NCBI GenBank assembly: GCA_963576785.1
Contig: OY756145.1
Coordinates: 930,001-994,000 of the forward strand
Direction: 5' to 3'
Length of the DNA stretch: 64,000 nucleotides
From: Chlorophyllum brunneum
Taxonomy: Eukaryota; Basidiomycota; Agaricomycetes; Agaricales; Agaricaceae
A program made the translations under genes and the position numbers. Shown in pieces: positions 10,201 through 21,226 of this stretch; within the stretch, counting starts at the first letter, position 1; each line of letters starts with the position of its first letter. The notes beneath the pieces were generated by a model. The model was not told where the DNA came from and did no database searches. It saw only the letters and a program-made list of their open reading frames with translations.

Positions 10201-13036
10201 GTCATCGTCTCCCATACATAAGTGGAGAAGCCAATACAGTACGACTGCTTCTTGCTCTGGAGCATCTCCAGTCAAACGCGCACTACATTTGCATCTTTCG
10301 GCTAACCAACGCGATATGCGACTAAGTCACTAAGGGCAGGTTGAGGCAGGGTCGTCCCGGAACATAGACTCGTCAAAAAAGTAAAGGGGATACGTGGTCA
10401 GCTGGCCAAAATACGTATCCAAGGTGACTTTATCAATCAGGAGAAAGATTTGGTCAGCACGCTTTGAGCCATGAAGTTAGAGCTCAGCGCCCAGGGTGTG
10501 TGTTGCCCATCGACGAATGGCTTCGATTGGATCATTGCATCAGATTTATTAAGCCACAAATCCCTAAGGATGGTACGCCGTCCTCAATCATGTTTTACCA
10601 GAACCGAAGTATTCTACTTGGAAACAACTCGACAAATGGTTGTTCTCAAGATGCCCATCCGCCACAAGACATCAGATTAATCAGCATTGGGAAACAGCCA
10701 CCTATCGCATCAAAAAAGCTGTTTGAGGCTTAGTATGGTAGACGTAATGTAAGATTACTCCCTTCCACTTTTCTGGATTTGTTTGCAACAGCAACAAAGT
10801 AAGCGCACGCGCAGCTGTAGTGTGAAATAGATACGTCATGATAAGTTGATAAGAATTTAGCAATGAAAAGCTCCCAAACTATTTTTTTTTTGGCAGAGTA
10901 CCAGGCTCCAAATTGAAAATTTGATTTGGATCCAGGATATTCTGCAGCCAAGACCGGCTGTATCCAACGTCAGCCACAACGACCTTAATGAGATTATATT
11001 CGACTCTTCCCTGTTCATGGCCCATCAATCCGGTCCGCTGACATGGTTCTTCGAGGTTCGAGCCTGATATGAGTGACACAGTACTATTCAACAGTGGGAA
11101 AGATCAATATAATTCAAGGGCCCCACAATTTACATCTTGAACACCTTTCAAGGGCATAGTGGTGGGCCTCGAGAGAATACGGGCTCGTGTGCCCCACGAT
11201 GTTCGCAGCAGTAGCCGATAGGGCTAGTTGACTCGCGTGAAGCTCAACAGCCAAGAAGGGTTATGGGTAAGTAAGCGTAGACAGGCAAGTGACAGTCATT
11301 GGTCTGCGTCATATTGACGTTTAGGTGCCGCATCGTTTCACATAAGGTTGGGAAAATCGGGCTCGAACGAAAAAGTAATTGAGTCGATGGGCCTGTCAGT
11401 TAGGGGGAGCTTGCCTCAGGACGGGGAACAATGGGTGAGATCCCCGTCGCCCGAAGTTGAAGCTTTGTCATGATCAGTCAGTGTCAGAAGAGCTTCGGGA
11501 ATGCCAATGAGAGGAGGGGAGGGGGGACTATGTGACGGGGACTAGAGCTCCATAACGCCAAGGTCATAGCTTCTTTCTGGTCTAGGGGGAGGCTCACGAC
11601 CCGGGCAGGGACACAGGACATACGCTCTAATGGAGAAGAGGATGGTAGGAGGGAGTGTCATGTGTTGCGTCATGGATAACTGTGAAGGTTAGGGAAGGGC
11701 ATCGTTCGAGAAAAAAAAGAGACGTTCGGTGAACTGAGCTGTCGACCAACAGTCAACGAAGCTCGATGTGATGACGCAGTTTGTTGGCCGCTGCCGGGAT
11801 GCGTGCCTTCGCCGCTGGATCCTAACGGTAGGATAAGGGAAGAGATGAAAGGTTGGCCTGGCAGGGGAACAGAGGGTGACAGGACAGAGATTGTTGCGTT
11901 AGACTGAGGATAGGCCCCATTGTCCTGCATGTGTAGAATCTGAGAAGCCGAGACCGGCGAGTAATATAGAGTGCGATGAACAGATGCGATTCTCGTGTTC
12001 TGAAGGTTGAACTGCGGTAAAAGAACCAGACTGCGGGTGTATCGGAGAAGACCACGAGGTGGATGAGGCAACTCGAATAGAGGTGACAGAGGGGACCAGA
12101 CAGAGTGCATCCCGCTCCCTTCGCTAGAAGCACGGATATCGCGAAGACGAGAACCTGAAGGTCGCCGTTGCTGGCTCGCGAGTGGAAGTGGAGTGCGTGC
12201 GATGCGGGAATTCAATTTTGTGAAGTGGGGGGTCAATTGTGGAAGGGAGGTGAGGTAGAATAAGCTTTGTTTATTTGAGAGGTGGAGGCTCAATTTCCGT
12301 GTAATTTGAGAAGATGTGTGTGTGAGAAGAGATTATTACGTTTCCACACCCGTGCATGCACCCTCGGAAAGAGCAACGTTGGGCAAAGTTGGCAAGGTGA
12401 GCAACAGAGCAAGGTCGCCGTGGCCGAGGACGACGATGATTCCCGCACAACCAGCCCGAAGCCAGCACGTTGCCGTTGGCCGAGTCCCACTTCGAGAAGC
12501 CGCCAATACTGATCTCAGCCTGATACCGCTTGGCCCAAAGGGCATGTGGCTGCTGATGTGGACCCTGCCAAAGCCTCCCGAGGCACCTACAACGCTTCCA
12601 CTGCACGGTTTCGCTCTCCAGGCATCCACTCACTTGTCCGTTGTAGGGTCGAGACCGCTTTCTTATTCACACCGGTGAAAATTGCACGAATCCCTTGCAT
12701 GTTTGTCTATGGATATATGAAATAGTGCAGGTACACAAAGAACAAGCAGCGACGCGAGAACAATCGGTATAACAACAAAGGCATGACTGTGACAATGGGA
12801 AGAGTGGAAATGCGACGAGTGAGGGTGTATGCAGAGTGAGATGGCAGAGATCTGATATAGCTCTGGTGAACCATAACCTGGTCCAGAAAATAGAGGCGTG
12901 TGTGTGTATGTGTCTTGGTAGACTGTCGAGATATGCGATGCGATGGGAGACCAAAAAATGTGGAGAGGGTGGAAAAACGAAATATGCATGATGTCTGCAG
13001 CAGGCAAGATTTTTGAAGAATACAGGCGCACAGCTC
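7254..13036. other. 5.8-kb gene-poor region
   Basis: I recognise no gene here. The longest open stretches are a plus-strand frame of 125 codons from 9948 and a minus-strand frame of about 207 codons (11670-12293). The latter is rich in Ser, Pro, Leu and Arg, as expected of non-coding DNA read by chance. Neither shows a motif. The 11.7-13.0 kb part may be the 3' untranslated region of the Ecl1-type gene. A CRE-like imperfect palindrome TGACGACGTCA is at 8126-8136. No transposon ends, tRNA or long tandem repeat was seen. Confidence 0.5.
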
Positions 13037-14057
13037 CTAAGCGGCAACACGGGAAGGTCGACGTCCCCGTGGCACTTGAGAAGCCTTGAGAGAGTCCTTG
13101 CGGACGCCGCTACGAGGGTGTGGTGTAGCAGCTTGAGTCGCATGTCGGGCGACCATCGAGTTCGTCGCCCACCAGGGCGGGGGCGATTCAAAACCATCGT
13201 TCAAGGATGATTGAGGGAGGGATATAATCCGAGGGGCAATGGGCACGCAGCCGGATCGCAGAGAGAATTTATCGTCCTTCGGGGAGGCGGCAGCGCGAGC
13301 TGGCGAGATTGAAGAGTGGAGCTGGGTACATGCTGCGAGGTCGCACGCCCGAGCATCTGAGATAGAAGGGAAGGGCCTTCCAGGGAGAGTTGAGAAGGGC
13401 ATGGCGTGGGTGGAGGCTGGCGTAGGTAGGGAGTCCTCCGAGGCGACGGAAGTTCGTGCTGTGCTCCCTGGGGAGTGGGTGAGCGAGATTGCGGCGAGAT
13501 GTTTCTGGAGATTGAGAATTGGACGTGGGGGAGTGGTAGTGGAGAGTTCTGGTTTGGACATGGTGAGAGAGGGAGGAAGGGGGCGGGAGGGTCGTACGAG
13601 GTTCGGTGCTCGGTAGGTAGAGCTTGTGCTGGACGTCGAGCTGACCGAGGAGGAATCGTCAGATGGTGGAGAGGTGGAGTCATGGACGTCTGGGTGAGCA
13701 CCCAGAGGAATCTCAGCGGCCCATGCGCGGATGCCCGCAGATCCTCGTCCCGCCCAATTAGTTTTGGAGACAGCCTCGACATTGTAGAGGTGGTCATCGT
13801 AAACAAAGTCATCCCCGGGATAATCCTCCGCGTAGCACTCGCCCCCGTCTAGATAATCGTCGTATGGGTCAAAGTGCTCCTCAGAAAAGGAGGGGCAGGA
13901 GTGACGGTGGCAGCTGGAGGGGCCGGCACCGTATTGGCATTGAAGCGAGCAGTATATGTTGCTGCCGTCCTGGTGGAGGAGTGAGGGGGTGCGGGTGGGA
14001 GGGTGCAGGAACACTTACGACGCGTTTGTTGCAGGTGAGGCACCAGTCAGTGTCCAT
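13037..14057 (-). CDS. ECL1: Ecl1-type life-span regulatory factor, zinc-binding
   Basis: Ecl1 family proteins (extender of chronological life span, first described in fission yeast) are small nuclear zinc-binding factors linked to stress and stationary-phase survival. Exon 1 codes MDTDWCLTCNKRV; a 49-nt intron (13970-14018) follows; exon 2 begins DGSNIYCSLQCQ. Together they give C-x2-C...C-x3-C, the family's N-terminal cysteine module, which fixes the ATG at 14057. The remaining roughly 295 residues are acidic and then rich in Ser, Pro and Thr (SDDSSSVSSTSSTSSTYR) with no domain visible. The total is 323 residues, far longer than the yeast proteins (about 80) but usual for basidiomycete relatives. 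The call rests on the short N-terminal module. The gene stands alone, with about 5.8 kb of apparently empty DNA on each side. Confidence 0.78.
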
Positions 14058-17000
14058 GGTGGTTGTGAGTTGAGAGGAGGAGAAAGTGTCGAGTATGTTG
14101 CGGGTGGAAGGATTCCTCTTATATTCACGCCCATCGCGATCCTCCAATCTCAGATCGCGAGATCCATCTGGGGTCCACCGCACCCTGCACGCGTGACCGT
14201 CACCAGCAGTCACAGGTCCACGGCCAGATCGACGGGAACTCGAGTCACTGCCCAGATTGTCTGCGCCCAAGCCCCATCCGTTCCCGCCGTGCCTCTCGGC
14301 TCCTGCCCGCCGTCCCCTCCTCTCCCGCCCTCACAGCGACCCCGCACCCCATTGTCCGCCACCCACCATTGTCTTCATACAGGGAACAGTCAATGCCAGG
14401 CGATGACTCGACCTGGGAAGAAAGAAGCACAAGGGACTTGGCCGTGGGAGCTTGCCTGATTTGGACCCCTTGTGTTTCTGGAACTCTTGGCTTGTTCTGC
14501 GTTGCCTGCTCGGCCACTGTCCACCTCCCCGCCCTTGCTGACCTTTGTGCCTCACCCCTCCACTTGCTTCCCGCAAACGTTCTTTCTGTACACAGCTCAT
14601 ACCTGTAGCTTGTTAGTGCCTCCATCAGAAATCAGACCCTCTGTTTTTATTCTCTTGTTCGCTACCCCCCTGATTGATCCAACTTTACATTTGTGTGTTT
14701 CCTGCACCAGGTTTCCAGCTACCCGGTTTTCCGCAACAGCAAGAATGTGCCAGTGCTCCAACCCTCAGGAAGAAACGTCCAGCTCCAAGCGAGGCGCTGG
14801 CAAACCCTTCCCGAGGAGCATGGCCCATGCCTCTCCCCTTTGACAGGCAGTGCTGCGTACTACCCACCCTCCCGACTTACCGACGGAGCCCTGCAGCCCC
14901 TCAGCGCTCATTCATCACCAACAGTTCGCTCATATCTCCTCCAATTTTGGCTCATGAAACTTCTAAGCACCCCCTCCGCCGACAGATGCTGTTAGACGTT
15001 TTCAATGCAACAACTCGCAGGCCCCGATGTAGATTCGCCTCGAATACCCGGTCTGCCGGAGCCTTCCGCACTGTTGCCACAGTCCCCTCCATCGCTATTT
15101 GATTTTGTATGATACACCAAACCCCCTGTGTGGGGGAATAATGGTTTTTCCTTCTCCGTATTTCAAATTCACCACCATCTCCGCAGAGGCTACGCTTGGT
15201 CCTTTGTAAAGTTTCTTACCAGACTCAACTACCGCTTGAACATTTCGGCTCACCTCAGTCGCGCATCCCATCAAATTAGTATAGATGAATTCCTCTCCTA
15301 TGGCCTGAGATCCTCAACACCACATTCAGAGTTGTTCTCTCGCAACAGCAGTGAGGTCACCGACTTCTGATCGGTAGATTGCACACTGAGAGCTGCTACA
15401 GTAACTACACCATCCAATGTAATCAATTTCCTCCCATCATCAACCAAGCCAAGGGGATACAAATTTCGTATTCTGATCTTTCGTTGCGAATTCCACTGGT
15501 GGGAAAACAGGATTTGTCTTCTCCCCTATTTCAATTATTCGGAGCGTCGTGTGTGATCGAGAACAATTTGTCCGCTGACAACATACTTCTCCATAGCCGC
15601 GCCGCGGGTGGACTAGTGCTGGAGAGTGGCTCATCTGCATCTGATCGAAAAAAAGTTTCACTTCCCCTCCTCCGCTTCTTCTCACACCATAATACATTTC
15701 TTACTGCATTTCTCTATTCTCCCCCGAGCCCCAGCACGTTGGCTTTAGTCATGGTTTGAATGGAAACAGGAGACCCTCGAAGGAGTGATAGCTTGATCCA
15801 TCACGATTCGACGAAGCTCTGTCACTGAGAGTTCCAGGGATTTGCATCAAGAATACACTCCCTAGTCGCATGCCATGCGTTAGCGAACAGTATCCTTTTA
15901 TTGGTACCCAGCAACAAACGTGGCACCCTCTGATTACTTGTACCGCCGGGCTCTGATGAATAATACGGGTAAAGTAACAATTCTTCTGCACGGAAGCACG
16001 CAAAATGCCATGGAGGGTTCACCTTCGAGGAATTTGCAACCAAGACTCACACAGTTGCCAACAACTTGAATGGTTTCAGCTGCCACTCGACCGGTGTTTC
16101 GGATGAATTTACTTCACGCTGAGTGAGATGCTTGAGCCACCCCAGTGATATCGACGCTGACCCGTAAAAAAAGAGAGAGGTGTTAATCGCTGACATATAC
16201 AACTCCACTTGATTGTCGCTGCAGAACCGAGTTTACCCTGCATTATCGACGCCACCAATGTTTTTTATATCTCCTCAGTGGAGGTAAATGGCTTAGTCTA
16301 ACTCGATTTCCATTGACAACATCCAATTCGAAAAAAAGAAGTGAGCCGCATACACATGCGAACGGACATAACCATGCGCGTTCAGGCTTCGACACCAGCG
16401 ATTGCATCTCAGACCGCCATTTTATTTTTAATTTTTTTCGAGCGCCTCGGCAATAGTGGTCATTACTCCGACGATGGAGTAGGTAAGTATCACTTCGCAA
16501 AAAAAATATACACATATAAATAAATCACCGAAGGTGATTTCGTAAGGACAGTACGAACGGGCGTTCGGTCAAGTCCAAGGGCTCGCACGAGTGGTCAAAC
16601 CAAGGTCGCAGGGAAGCACTGACCTGTTCGTTGATCACTAGATGTATCAACACTGATGGATGGCTGGAGCCATTGTAGAACGTTGAGAACAATACCCATA
16701 GCCTGTATCAATTGATGGATTGACTGCATCTATGGCGCTACCTCACAACAATGCCAGATTGCCGTCGCCGTTGACAAGCCGTGGCGTTGGAGGAAAGGGA
16801 ACGTTGGTCAAGGGAAAAGATAAATAAGAACGGACCGAACTCCTCTCAACCGACATCAACGAGAGACGGGATGTTCACTCCATCACGCTACTTATCACCA
16901 CTACCTTCAGCGGCCATCTCGAAATAGAATTGCAGGGATGACAGTGCTGTGTTGGGGCCTGGCCTTGTATACACGAGTTCCGGAGCGTTGTAACGGATTT

Positions 17001-19935
17001 AAAACTCCTTTTCTCCCTTGTTCATCCTGCCCTGGGTTCGGCCATTAAGCTCTGGTGCCGTTAGAATATGAAAAATCCATCTCGAAGAGGACACTTGGAT
17101 CGCAGTCCCGGGTACTACACTCCGTATGCCCAATATCCAAGGCGCTGGTTCATGGAATCGCCCATGATAAGGGATTAGCCCACCAGATGGCAGGGGCCAC
17201 CTCCACCCTCAAATTTTATTCTCATCAATCTTGTAGTACAAACATCAACGTTGCTGTTGAGTACTGAGAATTTGCACAGACATCTACTACCAACTTGGGC
17301 AGACTATGAGAAACGGGACTATTTCTATATCGCCCACGTAATGTCATTCCTGAGGTTGCTTCGTCGTTCCCCTGGAAAAATCTGCACCACAATGAGGATT
17401 CGGAGAAGAGGTCCCATCTTCGAATTGTGAGTGCTCGCACGAGCCGACTTCTGGGAGTGTGTTAAATATGGACATGTAGACCTACTATGTCCTTGTTTGA
17501 AGAGGTTCTAGAGAGTAAATCAATCATTTGCTATTAGTAGCATTGATACCTGGTCAACAGGAGATCCTGATCCATCTGTTCGGGTAGAAACAGGCGAGGA
17601 ACGTGTGTGTAATCTGCGAGGGGAAAAATTGTATTAACGAAATTCCAATGGCGTTTTGAATATGCTCTCTCGGTGACTTGAAAATGTGGGGTCGCATAGA
17701 CCACAGCCACCCGATATGGAGAAACCATTGAGGGTGAGATCTACTGTCCGCTCAGGGCAGCAGTGGGAAATGTATCCAACACAGGTGGTAGTATTTCGAA
17801 TTGGCCGAATTGAGAATGACCGAAAATCGGCGAATCCGACCCCCCACGCAAACATTAGCTGCTCAGGAAATAGTTACCTTAGCTAGCACGCTGGAAGGGA
17901 TCTGGTAGTTTCCCTCTGCTCTCGGTGCTTCGCGTGGGTGTGTGAGGGCGATCCTCCGATTTTGTTCGATAGGAAAGATAGACCTGAACATCAAGTCTAG
18001 AACTGTGGTGAGTGGGTCGATCAGTTTCCTAGAGGACATTGACCGTTCAAGTTCTTACCTATGGCTTCTCTCTCTGCGACCCCCCAGCGATCTGATCAGC
18101 TGCCATTGTAACCTCAAAAAAAAGTGGAAATGAAATTAATCCCTGGCTTCTGAGCCACCGGCATATCAGTTCTTCACAACATGTAGTAGCAACAGCCAGT
18201 CAGCCTTCTATCACTCCAGTTAGTCTGACAGACTACCCTTGGCATATGATGAATGATTCTGGTGTTGGACTACATCACAAGGGGGTCACGGGTCGGATAG
18301 GGTCTGTCTTATTTTCAGGTGAAGCGCATGTATCCAATGAACGAGGGGGGTGTTATCAATATGGCTTTATGGACACCTTCCACCAGAATCTTGAGAAGTC
18401 TTCTTTTCACTGGAAAAGGTGAATTCGACCTTGATGGGTTGATGGATGTGAGCGGAGTTTGGTTGCGTAGTGTGCTTTTGGCGCCGCCGCCGCCGCCGAG
18501 AAGCAGAAGAGAAAAAGACATTGAAGACACAGACGATAAAGAAAACGTCTGTGGTGCTGCGCGAATTTAGCGGACGGCACTACATTTGCAGAGGGACGTT
18601 GGTGAGCAAGGCTTCCAAAAGCTTTGCCTAGTTCGAACGTATAGCATGGTGGACACAACATTGAGACTGTCCGAAGCGGCCACGTCTTGGTGTTTCATCA
18701 CCGACCGAAGAAGTGCGGCATTGTTAATGTCGGGTGGTCACGATCATTGACTGTGCGATTTCGTTCCCAGGGTAGGCGGGAAGGAGAGAAAAAGTGGTCA
18801 GAAACCTTGTTGTACACCGCCTGATTTGGCATTCCATGAGAAAAATGCGTCAGGGCTTCTGTTTCCTCGAAGACAATACGACAGTCCAGTCTAAGTCTGT
18901 CGCGTAGATGCAGAGGACATGATAGACTGATGCTGTCGTGGTGATGAGGGTTGTGTGTGAGCCGTCCCATCAGAAATAGCCACATCCCATCGATCAAGTT
19001 TTTCTGTTCTCAGAAAGGAAAGTATGTCGAGTTCAGCATGCTCTGCGCAGGAGCGGTGCCATTCAGTTGCTATTCAATAAGGGCTCGTGTGATATGAGTC
19101 TTGTGAACTCTGACAGGAAGAAGTATCGTAACGCGAAGACGTCGAATGTTCAGTTTGGCGGATGGTAAAGTATTGTGTTGGCTGATTGAAGCGTCGAAGC
19201 GGTCCAGTTGCGGTCTACTAATCTTATGTCTTCATGGACCACTCATACTCGCGGGAGAAGCCATATCGAGCAAAACCTGCAACAACAGAATGAGCAATAA
19301 GGAACTGTGAGAGTAGAGGAACAGGGTAGCACTTCTATTGTAAATCATTGCCTGATATGTCGTCTTTCTGCCCTTTCGCGGACTTCCAAATGTCGCTCCA
19401 ACGAACAGAAAGTCGTCAAGCCGCCGGTCGCTTGGGCAGCTGAAATTTTCGAAATCCGACGCGGCTCCAGCGTCTCCTGGCTTCGAATGTATTCACACAG
19501 ACAAATTATCAAGCATGTTCATCGGTGTAGATTTTAATATCTTGATTGAAATGAATTAAATTGTCACTCTGGGTGTCCAAGTAACAAGGAAGGGCGCGAA
19601 ATATGGGCGCGAGAGCTACGGCATACTGCGTAAACCGATACGTTGTATTTGCCTGTGGAATGTTCCGGGTTTTACGAATCGGCTCCGTGCTGGCGCTGTG
19701 GAGATTGCGAGATTTCGGACGATTCACCTTGAATGTTTGAACGGCCAAGCGACCCCGACACGGAGCAAAAAATAGACGGGGCGGGTAGGATGCGCATCAG
19801 TAAGGGATAAAAATAAAGAAATAGGACAATTGTAACGATAGATACAGAGCGCTCATCACAGTCCGAAGCAACGAACGAAGATCAGTATGTGTATCAATGA
19901 GCCCAACAATTATGGGCCGAGATAAGACACATGGA
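14058..19935. other. 5.9-kb gene-poor region upstream of ECL1
   Basis: No recognisable gene, RNA gene or mobile element. Several open stretches of 60-140 codons exist (for example near 14.7-15.1 kb plus, and 17.5-17.9 kb minus). None has a motif, and I could not join them through plausible introns. The first few hundred bases upstream of ECL1 are pyrimidine-rich on the plus strand and probably hold its promoter. A perfect short hairpin lies at 16522-16540 and a GCC-triplet run near 18480. A long regulatory region, a non-coding RNA or lineage-specific genes remain possible. Confidence 0.5.
16522..16540. repeat. Perfect 8-bp hairpin with 3-nt loop
   Basis: AAATCACC, loop GAA, GGTGATTT. The stem is perfect and is preceded by the AT-rich stretch TATAAATA. 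It lies within the gene-poor region; no role can be assigned. Confidence 0.5.
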
Positions 19936-20821
19936 CTATTGATCCTTCTTGGCAGTTGCCTCAGCATCTCTCTGTTCCTTTTCCATCCTGGCAAGTTCAC
20001 GGGCTTCTTGTCGTCGTGCATACTCTTGGCCAGCCTAGGGGTGAGAGTCAACGGTGACAGCCCAGAGCAATGGGTTTAGAAAAGAAGGAATGTAAAACGA
20101 AACGAGGGGTATGCTTCGCACCTGAAGGGCCAATACACCTAGAAGGCATGCCACAATGATCAAGTTCCCTGCACATAGGACGCTCAGAGCTTCTACTTGG
20201 ACTTTTCTTGTTTCGCCTTCGATAGGTGTTACAATTGTACGCAGGGAGGGAACCGTAACGGTAAGGTATATGGCGATGCTGAACACATAAGCAACTGTCG
20301 GCGGAATTGAATGAATGGGGCGGGGGGTAACCAATGTCAGCAAGCGGCGCGGAAGCTTCGGAGTGTAAGTCTATGGGAACATACCAAGGCTAGAGCCATC
20401 AAAGAACATGGCACTCTCATCCCATTTGTGTAATTTTGAAATCGTGCCGATGAGGCCTATGGCAATCATCGCATGGAGAAGAGCCTGGTAGACACGCCGC
20501 GTCAAGTAACAATCATACGGACATGAGCACACTGAGCAAGGGACATAGTGAACGCGGAACGCGTCGCTGGCGCACCTTGATAGCAGGCGGAGCATTGAAG
20601 AACGTGGCATAAAACTGGAAACCATCAGCGACGACCTCATCAGTGACCCCCGCGGACCCCCACAAGATCCGATGATCGACATTGAAACATATGAAGAGAA
20701 CACCTGGAGTGCGCCGTGGACGCATGGGTTGAGACGATGACATAGCGTGGAACCACAAAGATGATTTCTGACCTAGAAAGAAGGATACGGGTGCTAGAAC
20801 AGCCGCTTGTTTGAAGCCCAT
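19936..20821 (-). CDS. SHR3: SHR3-type ER packaging chaperone for amino-acid permeases
   Basis: Shr3 is an endoplasmic-reticulum membrane chaperone that helps amino-acid permeases fold and load into COPII vesicles. The spliced protein has about 182 residues (yeast Shr3 has 210). It begins MGFKQAAVLAPVSFFLGVLF and continues with GFQFYATFFNAPPAIK, a second membrane segment (ALLHAMIAIGLIGTISKL), HKWDESAMFFDGSSL, a third (AYVFSIAIYLTVTVPSL) and a fourth (CAGNLIIVACLLGVLALQ). A charged cytosolic tail (EYARRQEARELARMEKEQRD) ends in TAKKDQ. Four membrane segments plus a charged tail is the family layout. Four introns interrupt it; the first is 20704-20772. The start is fixed by the conserved MGFKQA opening. 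It points the same way as BEM3, whose stop lies about 400 bp upstream. Confidence 0.9.
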
Positions 20822-21226
20822 GGATCTGGGTGGGGGGATGAGAGATGTGGTTCAACGTCGACCCGAGGCGATACAGGCGCCATCAGCTCCCTCTGATGCA
20901 AACGTCGCTTGTGTGACTTTATATTCCCTGGACCTCATGTACCATGCGCACAACGGCCAACTGCTAGCCTAGGCTGGAGACGACGGAGATGGACGTGGAC
21001 TGTCCCAATCACAAATCCAGTCACTTTGGTCTCGAATTACTAACACATATAGGTGAAAACGTCCATCGAAAAAGTGTGCCAACATAAATAGAAAAAACAC
21101 AAAGTTAACCGGTGGTATCAAGAAGTGGTATATACGCCAAAAGAACAATCCCCCATATGCTATTATTCGTCCATTTATTCATTCAGTGTGGGATGCAGAT
21201 GGAACGAAACCTCAAGGGGCAGTCAA
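20822..21226. other. Intergenic, SHR3 promoter / BEM3 3' end
   Basis: About 405 bp between the BEM3 stop and the SHR3 start, both genes on the minus strand. It should hold the BEM3 3' untranslated region and the SHR3 promoter. No distinct element was recognised. Confidence 0.4.

Noticed and set aside
11670..12293. 207-codon minus-strand open frame
   Set aside because: Low-complexity Ser/Pro/Leu/Arg composition, no motif, and several overlapping frames of similar length nearby. It is more likely untranslated or intergenic DNA.
13239..13852. Plus-strand open frames opposite ECL1
   Set aside because: They mirror the Ser/Pro/Thr-rich coding sequence of the minus-strand gene, which commonly leaves long antisense frames.
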